A stretch of 60,000 nt of DNA from Takakia lepidozioides. Lineage: Eukaryota; Streptophyta; Takakiopsida; Takakiales; Takakiaceae. Numbering within the stretch: position 1 is the stretch's first letter; each line of letters opens with the position of its first letter. The stretch covers positions 28,972,042 to 29,032,041 of the forward strand of contig CM060734.1 in NCBI GenBank assembly GCA_030704615.1, read 5' to 3'. Positions 11,268 to 22,739 of this stretch are shown piece after piece. Position numbers and translations under genes: made by a program. The notes beneath the pieces are model-generated. The model worked only from the letters and a program-made list of their open reading frames with translations. It was not told the origin of the DNA and made no database searches.

Positions 11268-12400
11268 GATGCAGGTTAGTATTCACTCGTGGAACATTAG
11301 GGGGATTGGCTCCAACCAGGCAAACTCCAAAAAAATCAAACTACGCACCTGGTTGGCACCACTCCAGTGAACAGAGGGCATCGTGTTCATCCAAGAACAC
11401 AAGCTCTGCCTGCGAAAAATCTGTAACCTCTCCGATCAACTCTGGCCAACATCTGCTGCCCTCTGGAAACCTTCCCATGCCGGTTCAAGGGGGGGTACCG
11501 CCATCCTCCTAGCACCCTCCCTAGTTCAATTCATCCTCCAGGAAGAAGTTTGGGAGCCAGGCCGGGTCCATTTCTGCTCTCTCAAACTTCCCAGCCAATC
11601 TGACCCTCTAGGTTTTGTTAACATATACGCTCCGAATTCTTACTTAGAATGCGCCGACCTCTGGGCCCTCATCAACCAAAAAATGTCCTCACAACCAAAT
11701 GCCCACTCTTGGATTCTAACCGAAGATTTCAATATGGTGGAAAACAACCAAGATAGGCGGGGTTTGGCATCACCCCATCTTAACCCTGATGAGGAGGCCC
11801 CTTGGCTCTCTCTTCTCCAAACTCATAGCCTGTCAGAGATTGACTCAAACTCTAGCTACCCAGGAAGGAATAACCCTTTCTTCACTTGGACAAACAACCG
11901 CACCCTCCAGGACCTCTGCATGGCCAGATTAGACAGAATATACATTTCAATCTCAATCTCTAATGGAGCAAGTCATCACCCGCAAGAACCCATAGCTCAA
12001 GGGTTCGATCATGCCATCGTTTCAGCCTCTCTCTCCATGCCCTATGAAAGTAGGAGAGATAGAGGTATCTACAAGCTCAATACTTCACATCTCCTCATCC
12101 CCTCTTTCAAGTTAGGCCTGGAACTAGCATGGAAACAAACAGCCAACGATATAGCTTGCCCTGTTCTCAAATTTACCCTCAAACTTCAAGCTGCTAGTAA
12201 GGCGAGCCAGGACATAAGTAGAGACATATCTGCAGCCCAAAAGAAACGCATTCTGGCTCTCAAGAAATGCCTGGCAGTATGTCAGAAACAAATAGAAAAC
12301 AACACCTGCGATGACCATACCTTCCATACTTACCTGGAAGCCCGTCAAAACCTCGACAAGTTCCAGCTCATGCAAGAGCAGAAAATGCGAATGTAAGCTG
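11268..12400 (+). pseudogene. L1 ORF2 AP-endonuclease domain
   Basis: The frame opens with VSIHSWNIRGIG (first strand of the endonuclease), meets a TGA near 11368, and continues at 11383-12396 with FIQEHKL, GGTAILLAP, VNIYAPN, FFTWTNN, ARLDRIYI and FDHAIVSASL. Two catalytic positions are altered: the GDFN motif reads EDFNMV and the SDH motif reads FDH. The domain normally nicks T-rich target DNA for target-primed reverse transcription. With the stop and substitutions this copy is inactive. Confidence 0.75.
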
Positions 12401-12507
12401 GCATCAACTGGTCGGCTAAAGGTGAGAAGATGTCTAAATACTTCTTCGAGAGGGTTCACGAGCTATACTTGGACAACTAGGGCACTAAATCCTCTGACCC
12501 TAGGATT

Positions 12508-14335
12508 ATGAGTGGGGCAGCATTCTCCCACTTTGCCAAGCTCTTCCAAGCAGATCCAAAGGAACCCCAGCATCGTGCTTATTTGGATGAAGTTCTCTCG
12601 CCGGTACCCCTCAAACTTCAGCCTCATCTTTCTCAAGATCTAGAAGCAGAGTTCACTCTTCTTGAGCTCGGGAAGGCCCTAGACAGAATGAATAACAAAA
12701 AAGCTCCGGGTATTGACGGCATGCCAATAGAGTTCTACAAGGCAATGTGGCCACACATTTCCCAAGACTTCTGTGCTATGGCCCATAGGATCAAATCTGA
12801 AGGGAGCATGCCCCCCTCCATGGCCCAAGGGTAATAACTCTCTTGTTCAAAAAGGGGGACAAGGCTGACATCAACAACTATAGACCAATTACTCTCTTGA
12901 ACATGGCCTATAAAATTATAGCCAAGGCTCTGGCTCTCCGTCTGCAACCTCTCCTTCCAACTCTAATTAGAACGGGCCAGACAGGTTTCATAAAGGGGAG
13001 ATACATCTTAGACAATGTACTGCTGGCTCATGAAGCCGCCTACTTTGCCACGGCGTTCGGACAGACCCTGGCGCTCTGGCTGTTGGACTTTGAAAAGGCC
13101 TTCGATAAAGTAGACTGGACCTTTCTTCTAGAGATTCTGGCTAGGGTCGGGCTGCCCCAAGCATTCCGTTGGGTCATGATCCTACTCCAACACTCAACCA
13201 GTAGGGTCATAGTTAACGGTCATCTCTCCAAGCCTTTTCAGCTTCACCGATCGGTAAGACAAGGATGCCCACTTGCCCCATTTCTGTTCCTCTTCGTGGC
13301 CAACGGGCCCTGGGTTACCTATTTGATAGAAACTTAGCCATTCAAGGACTGCACATACGGAACCCCATGGCGCAAATTTCAATCCAAGTCAAGGACTCTA
13401 TGTTTATTGACGACACCTTCTTGCTGTTGGATGCCACTCCATCTACACTTTAGGCAGCGGAAGAAACGATAGGGCAATTCTGCAAAGTATCCAGCTTTAG
13501 GGTGAATTGGTCTAAAACCAAAGCCCTTCTGGTGGGGGATACATCCAAATCCACCATAAGCTCAATCCCCACGTAGGGGAATGACACTGGCCTAGTATGG
13601 CTGAAGGAGAGAGAACCCACTACTCTCCTGGGCCACACTTTCGGAATCAACCTCACAAACAAGCAGAGAATGGGCCCAACGTTGGCAGCTCTTAAAAGGC
13701 AGCTGGCTTACTGGGGCTCCCATTTTCTAACCATTACAGGCAAGGCTCTCATTGCAAATCAGATCCTCCAGGCAGGGATATGGTATTTCGCAGCCATTTA
13801 GAGGCCTGGCTCTGAATTTCTGGAGGAGGTTAAGAGATGCATCAGAAACTTCATTTGGGGTGCCCAATCGACCACCTAGAATAAGAGGCCACAGGTCTCT
13901 TGGCAACAAATTTGTCTTCCTAAGAAAAAAGGACGCATGGGAGTGCTTGATCCAGCAACTCAAATACAGGCACTCTTGGGGAAATGGTTACCAAGGTTCC
14001 TGGGGCCGGAGGGTGGCTAGTGGAAGCTACTGGTAGGGCAAGCCATCTCCCTCAACTCCCCACTACGACACACCCAATGGAGACCGTCTATGAGATGGAT
14101 AACTCAAGGGTTTCGGCACAAATCCATAAGTTCACCCCTTTGGGTTTCAATCTAGTCAGCATGGAATAAATTTAGACCCTTCCTGGTCAAATCAGAACCT
14201 CCCTCTTTCTAGGAGACAATGAGGCAACACCCCTTTCTCAATGCAGCCACCTTATCTCCCTTAGAGCGCACTCAGGCCAAGAGGTGGGCAGAGTGGGAAA
14301 CCATCTGTAGTTGACAGGGGCTTTGGGTGCGGGGT
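12508..14335 (+). pseudogene. L1 ORF2 reverse transcriptase, fragmented
   Basis: Successive frames read an L1 RT: KKAPGIDGMPIEFYK (12508-12834), NNYRPITLLNMAYKIIAK, GFIKGRYILDN, LLDFEKAFDKVDW and RQGCPLAPFLF (12843-13337), then MFIDDTFLLLDA (13265-13453), which holds the FxDD catalytic motif. Downstream the thumb region is spread over several frames with stops. The order and spacing match the second LINE's RT at 15572-16965. At least five stops or frameshifts are visible. Confidence 0.75.
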
Positions 14336-14340
14336 TATGA

Positions 14341-15545
14341 AGCTGTATGAACAAGACCTGAGTGAAAGGGTTGATTGGGTGGTGGTTGTCGCGGGGAAGG
14401 GGCAAGAAACGAGCAGAGGATACTAAGTCTGTGTGGATATTTGTGGGGGCCTCAGAGAGAGCTGGAAGAAGAACTCAGAGAGGAGGATAAGGCTGAGGGA
14501 GGTTGGAGTTTCTGGAGGAAGGGACCCTACAGTCATTGACAAAGATAAATCATAGAGATTGCCAGGGACCGTGATAGATGGCAAGACTTTGCTTGTAGAG
14601 CTGGCATCAGATTTAAGACAGAATTTTACACCTATCTGCTAGGTAGAGCAGGGAGAGAAGACTAAGAAGGGAATGGGGTGAAGGTAGATGCTTACATGAA
14701 GAGGGAATGACTGAGTGGGGAGGGGCGTGGGCGAGGGCAGTGGTAGCACATGCTGGACGAGGTGGCTTCTCAGCTGACGGGTGCTGCGATTCCGAGAGAG
14801 TGGATTTGATTGGCTCTCGGGGGAGTCACTCCCTATCACTTGTATAGGGCACCTGAGATAAATGGGTATTTTGTAGGGGGGTATTACTTTACTTTGGGTA
14901 TTTTTTAGTACCCTATAATTACATAATTTTGTAATATGCTGATTTTTTGGCATGCTATTTTAATTATAATTTTTTGTTTCAAACAAATATTAGGCACCCT
15001 ATATTAATAATACAATAAAAGATTTTTTTTTTTACAAGACAAATGATTTTATTATTTGGTTGAAATAAATTCATTTAAAACATTCGCATCATCCGTATTC
15101 AAAGTATAAACGTTTTGCGCTCTATCGAAAGTCATAGTGACTGAACTAATAATTGAATCTACATCTACCCACTTGTTGTCGGTATGATCATTTGAATTTA
15201 AATTGTCCTCTAGATTTTGAGAAGTAGTTTAATAACACCATAACTGGTATGGTTGGTCTATTTAGGAGATCAATAGGCTGTCGTGATATCCCCCACCTGC
15301 TCCCTGCCCTCCTTCTCATTTTTTGAATCCTACCTAGCCACTATTTTTTTGTAAGTATTAAGTTTTCCCCTAAGAGCATGTATATATTTTTGGATTTTTT
15401 CATAGATATTTATCTCAACCCTATATTAGTTTTAAGAAAAAATTAAAATCAGTCGTTATTTTAGACCCTATATTAATTTAAATTCACCGATCACAATATA
15501 ATGTACCCGCGAACCAAATGTCGGGAAACATGTTACAGGGAGTCA
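14341..15545. other. Spacer between two LINEs, AT-rich, nothing recognised
   Basis: The left third is G-rich with short purine runs; from about 14870 it is AT-rich with long T and A runs. No coding frame is supported. The string GCACCCTATATT (near 14994) recurs near 43900 beyond the second LINE, so part of this spacer may be an old dispersed repeat. Confidence 0.35.
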
Positions 15546-17262
15546 TCTCTTTGATTTAAAAAAAAGGAGACATGACATACTTGAGCAACTACAGGCCCAT
15601 AACTCTCCTCAATGTTGCATATAATATTATAGCCAAAAGCCTGGCTCTACGTCTTCAGCCTCTCCTTCCTTCAATCATTAGACCTAGCCAATCGGGCTTT
15701 ATTAAGGGGAGATACATCATGGATAACCTTCTTCTTGCACAAGAGCTTCCCCAGTACGCCCTTCAAACCCAGCAGGCTATTGCCCTAATCCTTCTAGACT
15801 TCGAGAAAGCGTTTGACAGAGTAGAATGGCCTTTCTTGATGGGCACCCTGGCCAAGATTGGTTTGCCTCCCTCCTTTTGTCAATGGGTGCGCATTTTGCT
15901 GAATGGGTCAACCAGCAGGGTAATCATCAACGGTTCAGTGTCAAAGCCATTCAACCTGTATCAATCTGTCCGTCAAGGCTGCCCCTGGCTCCTTTCCTCT
16001 TCATTATTGCCGCCGACACGTTTGGATACATGCTACAAGCAGACAGACAGATTATGGGTCTTAGAATCACAAACTACATAACTAACCAGCCTGCCTACAT
16101 CAGGGAATCCATGTATGTAGATGACACTTTCCTTATGCTTCAAGCAAGCCAAACCAACCTGGACAGAACTGCAGCAACTTTGGAGGCCTTCTGTGAAGCC
16201 TCTGGTTTCAAGGTCAACTGGAACAAAACTTGTGCCATCCTCGCTGGAGACACATCAAAATCCCTTCTGGGACATGTGCCCTCTTGGGGCCAAGCCTTGG
16301 GCTCTCATGGCTGCAACCTAGCCAGACGACAACGTTGTTGGGGTTGGCTTGATATCACCGATGAGCAACGATTTGCACCCATTCTATCCAAGATCAAAAT
16401 AAACCTCACTTTTTGGGGCTCTAAGTTCTTCTCAATCACAGGTCGGGCACTTGTGGCCAACCAGATTCTCTCAGCTGGCCTATGGTTCTACGCAGCATCC
16501 CAGCGCCCTTCCAAAAGGCAAATCTGTGAATACAAAGCTTTATTGCGAAATTTTGTATGGGGAGCTAACAAAGCAGGCCAAAAGGTCAGGCCACAGGTCT
16601 CCTGGAGACAGATCTGCCAGCCAAAAAAACTGGGAGGCCTGGGGGTTCTGGACCCGGAGATCCAAATCACAACACTCCTCGGGAAATGGCTGCCAAGATT
16701 CTTAGGCCCAGAAGGAGGCTGGTGGAAGTTTTTGGTGGTAGGAAATCTGATGATGGCAAGCCCCCTTAAGACCTCTAAATGGCACCCCTCCATTTGCTGG
16801 ATCACACAGGGATTCAAGCACAAAATGGTGGGATCGTCCCTATGGAATGTCATCTGGAAAGCTTGGGCTGCACTGAGACCATTTCTCCGCAAAAAAAAAC
16901 CAGAAACTTACGAGGAAACCCTCTGCCAGCACCTATTTTTGAACCAACGTGCCCACACCAACTGAAAAATCGTTGGCAAAAAAGTGGTCTGCCTAGGACA
17001 GCACGGGCATCAGTCAACTAAAAACACTTGTGGTCGCCTGCAGGCTTCCTGCATATTGACACAATTAGCCCTATACTGGGGTCAATCAGAGCCAAAGCCG
17101 GGCTTCAGACGGTCATAAATTCTATACCTCAAACCTGGACCCTGTCTCTGCAGGCGGGACCAATGACCCCCTCCACGAACTTCTGGACATTAGGAGTCAT
17201 AAGCAACAGACTCACCATCCTACTGGTGATTTTTGCCACAGACACCCACTTCTCAGAGTTCG
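15546..17262 (+). pseudogene. Second L1 LINE, RT part, 5' truncated and split by a Gypsy insertion
   Basis: The element starts inside RT (LSNYRPITLLNVAYNIIAK), with endonuclease missing, as in usual 5'-truncated L1 copies. RT motifs follow: GFIKGRYIMDNLLLAQ, LLDFEKAFDRVEW, then in another frame MYVDDTFLMLQ with the YVDD active site, and GFKVNWNKTCAIL. One frameshift sits near 15990. Coding runs on to FSEF at 17262, where a Gypsy element is inserted; the same frame resumes at 42524. The duplicated GTTCG (17258-17262 and 42519-42523) marks that insertion. Confidence 0.8.
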
Positions 17263-18150
17263 TGTCGAACGGCTTTTACTCACCCATCCCTTCACTATCC
17301 GAGGTGGAAACTCCAAGATAGAAGAGTTGGATATCTCTAAGCACTCAGCCTGCTCAGTACTATCAGTCATGACCTGCAGCTAGTGAATCATGGTTGTGCT
17401 TCCCATTTGTATTCCTTCTTGCCTTCATGTTATCAATTTACCTTATATGATACTGAAGCATCAGATTGCTTCAGTATCTACTTAGTTCCAGTTAATCATG
17501 CATTCATTTACAACTTCACTCATGTCTCTCTACACAATGTGATTGTATCGAATAAGTATCAGATTATGATTTATCAGGTATCAGGCCAATGCCATAGTGA
17601 CTCTAATCTGCCCTACAGTATCACTACAGCTCTGCATGTAATAAGCATCTATTGTTCATCTTTCCTCCTTCTCTGCGCTCTCCTTCTTGCTCTCCGCCCG
17701 ATCTCCTCTTTTCATGACCAAGAAGCGCTCCCCGTGAAGTCTCCTTCTTTCCGTTGCCGCACTCCTTATCTGCCCGCAAGCTGTTCTAACCACCTAACTA
17801 ACTAACCGTCATCCCTGAAGTAACACGTTCCCTCTGCAGATGTCGTTCCCTCACTATCGTTCCCTGTCAATGATAACTGTTCCCCATGTACTGTGACAGG
17901 CTGTGTCAAGCTGTGCCGAGCTGTGACTGGCTGTGTAAAGCTGTGCCGGGCTGTGACTGGTTGTGTCAGGTCGGGCTGTGCGAAGCTGTAGCGACTGTGA
18001 CTGGCTGTGTAAAGCTGTGTCGAACTGTATAACCCCCCTAAAGCCTGCTACTGCCACCCCTAAAGCTCCTGTTGGTCTCAGTCTGCGCAAAAATTAAGGG
18101 TACCCCACAGATTTCGTAAAAGCGTCTAAGTCCCAAGCAGCCCTCTAATA
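17263..18150 (-). repeat. 3' LTR of the outer Gypsy element
   Basis: On the + strand it begins TGTCGAACGG after GTTCG and ends CCCTCTAATA. The other copy ends CCCTCTAACA, so the terminal CA has mutated to TA here. It contains a short array of GGCTGTG-type decamers (17893-18030). Confidence 0.9.
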
Positions 18151-18154
18151 TTTA

Positions 18155-18168
18155 CCCCTCCCCCTCTC
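18155..18168 (-). other. Polypurine tract of the outer Gypsy element
   Basis: On the - strand the sequence GAGAGGGGGAGGGG ends five bases before the LTR. This is the expected plus-strand primer. Confidence 0.75.
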
Positions 18169-18189
18169 AAAAAGCCGTGTCCTCACGGT

Positions 18190-20320
18190 TTACTGTTTGG
18201 GATTAACAAACCTTTGTGAGCGAGCACCCTTCTGACGGTGAGAGTCTCGTGAAGGACTCTGTGTGCGAGCCCAAGTCCTGTCACTGGTTGACGGAGATGA
18301 TTGAGCACTACCTGGAAATGTCTGACCCTCCTTTGGCTGATAACGAGGTAACCTCTCAGGCATAGGAGATCCCCGTCGTTTCTTCTCTGCCATCTGAAGT
18401 GCATAGTCCTCTGCCATGTCAAAAGAGTCCGCTGAAGAAACAGTAGTATCAGAATCCTCGTCTCCCCTTAGGTGTTTTAACGGCCAAACTTTAAGTGGAA
18501 TCCTGTGTGGTATACAATGTGGTTCGACCATATCTGGAAGTTTAAATTGTACAACTTGTTGTAAGCGCTGGCAAGCAAAATTAGTGAACGTCCTCAACTC
18601 CTTATCTGTATAGGTAAGAGATGTGCCAATGACTTTGGAACAGTGTAAGTATTTCCATGCCTCATGTCCCTCAAAGAAAATATCCTCAGGGCCGAATTTC
18701 TGTGTTGTCAAATTGTTCCAAGCCGAATGAAACCATGAACGAAGTTGGGAATCCTTCTGCATCATAACTTTTGCATCATATAGGTACATATGAGGTGGCA
18801 CTGAAGGTAAGACCCAATGATCCCCACTGGAATAACTCAGAAATCGGGATTGCATCCTCTGCTGCTCAATGTGATAACGTGCCAGAAAACAAGCAGCATA
18901 GTATAATCCACAGCCCATGACAATACTTGATACCTCCTTGGTCTTGGTATAAATGTACCCATGTACAACTTGGAAGGCAATTAATTCCTTCAACATGGTA
19001 CCTGCTTCAGACCAGTACCTCACAAAGTGATGATCCTCAATGGGTCGATTGTTCGGAAGAACCTTAGTCCTAGTTGCCACTGGCAGCCAAATGTGCATGA
19101 TCTGGTAGTAATGTGCCAACGACTGCGGAGGACTAAATTCCTTCCAAGCCAAATCCAACACAATGGGAATTTGGTTGAAGGGCACAATCATAGCCCGACT
19201 GTACTCCCGTGCAGTAGGAATCTTAGGTGGGTTAAAAACAGCATCCCCCCATACCTTAGGCTATGATGTGGCTGTAGTAACAACAGGGTCAGCTACCTGC
19301 ACAGTCAATTGTTGTGGTATTGGTACCACTGGCCCTTCTACCACTGGCATCTCCTGCACCCCTTGCGAAGAAGACTGAAAAATTAGAGTCCTGGCATGTA
19401 AATAAGTAGCCATCAGCTGCTCTTCAGGTACAAATACTCTCTTGTCAATATTTGAACTCAGGTCATCCATCTGAGTCTGCAGGCCTTCTACATCCTCCTG
19501 TAGCTCCGCTATTCTACTATAGACATTGTCTATAGTAGTTGTGGCAATGTTCTGCACCTGCAGTCTGAGCTCATTCATCTCGCCCTGGGTGAGCTTCCGT
19601 GGTGCTTTGCCTTCCACCGGCCCTTGTGCTAACCAGACCTGCATAAGGTGGTTATCCACCAAGTCGTGTGTGGCACCCCTGAGAGTCTGCTCCTCCGCGA
19701 GTCTGTACACATCTAACTGCTGCTGTAAAGCCTCCATGCGCTTTGCATGAGGTTCAACCAGACTCGCATAGGCAGCAGCCAGATTATTGGCTTCCTTCCA
19801 AGCCTTGTTAGCCACAGAGAGTTCATTTCTATTGACCATGACTGTTTGTTGCAACTCCAGGATGTACCTCTCCTGGTCAGCCTCAACCTGTCTATATTGT
19901 TTGAAAGTATTCTCATTGCGACAGATTGTATTCTTCATATCAACAATGAGTTTCGTTTGCTCTATTATCTTTGCTTCTGCCTTCATACATCTCTCCCCTT
20001 GTCTGTTAACTTCTAATGCAGTTTGCTCAAGAGTAGTTGTGAGTGTAGCACATTGTATGGTCATCTTCTCATGTACTATCTGCAACTCTGTATGTAGTAC
20101 ATTCACTTCTTGCAACTTGCCCTCATGCTTCACCTGCATTTGGTATAACTGTTGCTTATGTGCTTCATGCAACTGGTCCTGCTTGAGGCCTGCTTCAATC
20201 AAATGTCCCTTGGCCAACTGCAAAGCAGCCTTTGTGTCCTCCAACTCTTGCTGTAACTTGAGATTGACCTCCTCATCTACCTTATTAGCACACTCAGTGG
20301 CAATTCGAGCCTCAAACTGA
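18190..20320 (-). pseudogene. Accessory ORF: coiled-coil plus C-terminal domain, unknown function
   Basis: One frame runs from about 20320 to 18190 with a single in-frame TAG at 19261. Its first 230 residues are a long Glu/Gln/Lys-rich probable coiled coil (for example QQELEDTKAALQLAKGHL). The last 330 residues are globular-looking (VLDLAWKEFSPPQSLAHYYQ, VVHGYIYTKTKEV) with a basic, Ser/Pro-rich tail (RDSHRQKGARSQRF). It lies in sense orientation downstream of integrase and ends next to the polypurine tract, the position of extra 3' ORFs in some large plant Gypsy elements. I recognise no family. It could be a structural or host-interaction protein. Confidence 0.6.
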
Positions 20321-20450
20321 GTTCCTCCCTCAAAGCTGCCAATTGGGTAGATGGAACATGGGATTTCACATAAGTGCCCAACAAATTAAGTGTTCTGCTT
20401 ATGGAACTCTTAAGCATGGCCTGCTGAGGGTCATCATGGTGAACTTGTTG

Positions 20451-21712
20451 CTATTCTCCCTGATCCTCCACAGTGTGATGCCTCACCAACCATTCAGGCC
20501 ATTGCCCCACCAGATTCTCTTCCTGAACCACCTCATCCTCCACAGGTGCTGCAGTGTCTTGATATTCTACCCCTGGTACCTCCATCACAGGTGTGGGTAT
20601 TACATGCATAGCAGGGTTTTCCCTGGACAACCGCTGCATCTCTAGAACCACTGATTCCCTTACCAAGCCAGAGTTTTCATAGAGAAGGTCACCCTTCTCA
20701 ATTTCGGCCACGACCTGCTCTGTAGTAGGAATGTCCAACCTTTCTCCTTCCAGAGCAATTGGGGGTGATGTCACAGCATGTACTAACTGTGGAACCTCCA
20801 AAACAACTGAGTCAATTGGTTGTGGTGGCTGTGGTATCGAATTGACTTCCTCTTCCCTCTCCGAAGGCCGTGCTTCCAATAATAACAGCCTTCGGTGCTG
20901 CTGTGCCCCATCCTGCACAAGAGCTTGGGAAACATCATCGTGCAGTTTCCGTGAAGCCAGTGGATCCGCCACTACAGTCATACCCCGCCTCTGTCTCTTA
21001 GACTGGTGTTGCCCTGCCAGTCCACCCTCAGTATGTGAAGAGCCATGTTCTTCAATTGCAGTGGTTTCTGCCTCAAACACTCCCATCTCCTTACATTCCC
21101 GAGTATCAAGTATGCAAGAATCGAGAATTATTTGGGCAATGACTGGACCAGACACAATGATCGGAGACTTAGCAGCAGTGCCCTGTAACCTCTTCATCTT
21201 GTCCACCAGTCCATTGTACATTAACTCCGCCCAAGCGACATCCTCTCCCCTCAAAGCTTTCAGGATCTCCTCTGTGAATGACCTGCTCAAATACTGTTGG
21301 TTCTGTTTCATGGCAAACAGAACGTTCAATATTTGGCCAATTTCCCTAAGCCTTGGGTACTCGGCTTTGGTACAAGCGTAACCTTGAGTTTTAAAGAAAC
21401 TCCCTTCTTGGAACAAATTCCCTATCTGCAATCTTGCCCTGTGCTCATCCACATCCACATGACCTGATGGCAAATCAAATTGCTGCAGGTACTGGGGAGT
21501 AATTTCTATATCTACTCCCCTCACCTGAGTAACTCCCGTCCGAGGCTCAAAGTTATGAAGAAATTGAATCATATACTGCCGATGATGCAAGGACCAGTCC
21601 TTGCGTAGCAGCCCCTCCAATCGCAACTCCCTTAGCAGCTGTACTGCTGCGGTGCTGCAATTGTTTGCTTCTGCAGAATCGTGGTGCTCTTCACCTTGAT
21701 ATCCTCCATTCC
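20451..21712 (-). pseudogene. Accessory ORF, N-terminal part, unknown function
   Basis: An open frame of about 410 codons lies upstream of the coiled-coil ORF and is separated from it by a stop and a frameshift (about 20310-20450), so the two may once have been one protein of over 1100 residues. The first 150 residues (RKDWSLHHRQYMIQFLHNFEP, LFAMKQNQQYLSRSFTEEIL) look globular and faintly recall the uncharacterised 'putative plant transposon protein' type found beside plant retroelements. A KRQRRG basic patch follows and could be a nuclear signal. The rest is acidic and low-complexity. The start codon is uncertain. Confidence 0.5.
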
Positions 21713-22026
21713 CCTCACTCTCTTCATTCTAGACAAACAAAAAGGCTTTGTTTGAAACAGCTGAAGAAAAGCTTGCAGGGCACAGAGCATGAAGGTATGG
21801 TTGGCACAGAATGGAACAGGTAAGTGCGTGTAAGCCTATGGGGCTTGCAAGTATCGAGTGAGAGAAAATGTACTCTCAATGCTTCCGTCCTTGCGCCACT
21901 GCGTGAGAAGTAAAGCGAGTGTGTAATCCGTTACATCTGCCATAGCTACAAAACTAGTGCTTTGATTGCCCCTTCCGTCGAGACCTTGGCTATTCAGAGC
22001 CACCCGACTCTTCCGCTCATAACACT

Positions 22027-22485
22027 TCATATTTCTTGTTCTTGTTTCTTGGAGGGAACCACCTGCATGTAATTCGCACTCCTGATTGGCTGTGGACTGC
22101 TTAGGTAATTTCTTAATTCCACCCCCCTCCATGGACATTCCTGGCTGGAATGTCCAGTAGGATAGCACATGTGGCATAGGTTTCCATTTTCTATACTCGG
22201 AAAGGGTTCCGTTACCCTTACACTGAATGCATTAATGGGCCCACAATTAGTATTAGCTGCTGTACCGGGTAGGTATTTTGACGGCCCGATTTGTCCGTTT
22301 GCATGATGAAACCTTTTTTTGCAATTGATGCAGTGCGGTGTGCCACGCCTTAGTGGCCACGTGTCCGTTTCTAAACATGCCCCCGACTTCCCCTCTCCGC
22401 GTGGCATATTCTCCAAGTTTGACTTCCAAACTTCCTCTTCACTCGATGGCCACTTTTCTAACGTTAATTCGCGTCCACCTGTCAC
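22027..22485 (-). CDS. Accessory ORF with CCHC-like zinc knuckle
   Basis: A 152-codon frame just downstream of integrase. It contains CHMCYPTGHSSQECPW, a Cx2Cx4Hx4C zinc knuckle, and upstream CINCKKRFHH, a second partial Cys/His cluster. Zinc knuckles bind single-stranded nucleic acid and usually belong to Gag, yet this element already has three in its Gag ORF. The frame lies next to a short decamer array (22500-22625). It could be a captured or duplicated nucleocapsid piece, or the start of the larger accessory protein. No ATG context was decisive. Confidence 0.45.
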   Translation of the reverse strand: MTGGRELTLEKWPSSEEEVWKSNLENMPRGEGKSGACLETDTWPLRRGTPHCINCKKRFHHANGQIGPSKYLPGTAANTNCGPINAFSVRVTEPFPSIENGNLCHMCYPTGHSSQECPWRGVELRNYLSSPQPIRSANYMQVVPSKKQEQEI

Positions 22486-22499
22486 TGACCCTATGGACT

Positions 22500-22625
22500 G
22501 TGTAATCTGTATGGGCTGTGTTGGGCTGTGACAGGCTGTGTGGCACTGTGGTGGGCTGTGATAGGCTATGTGACACTGTGATAGGCTGTGTCACGTTGTG
22601 ATGGGCTGTGATAGGCTGTGTGACA
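22500..22625. repeat. Short GGCTGTGATA-type decamer array
   Basis: About a dozen variants of GGCTGTGACA/GGCTGTGATA in near-10-bp register, immediately after the integrase region. The same unit forms arrays in both LTRs and the 1.4-kb array at 34790-36225. Confidence 0.7.
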
Positions 22626-22739
22626 CTTGTACTTCCCGCCTTGGTCATACACGCTCGGCTTAACGACAAGTGCTCCATACTCCGTTGGTATCACTGGCGC
22701 AGCCCGTGACTGCTTTTGCGTTTCAACATGCAAATCGTG

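Larger units (their letters stand above)
9500..14340. mobile_element. L1-type LINE in opposed halves (twin-priming inversion)
   Basis: The 3' half of an L1 LINE lies on the - strand (about 11250 to 9500: RT C-terminal region, zf-RVT, 3' UTR, A/T-rich tail). The 5' half lies on the + strand (about 11268 to 14340: endonuclease and RT). The two meet head to head near 11250. Aligned to the second LINE (15546-17262 + 42524-43850), the + half ends in the same region where the - half begins, so together they make nearly one full ORF2. An inverted 5' half joined by its 5' end to a sense 3' half is what twin priming of L1 produces. No TSD was identified. Confidence 0.7.
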
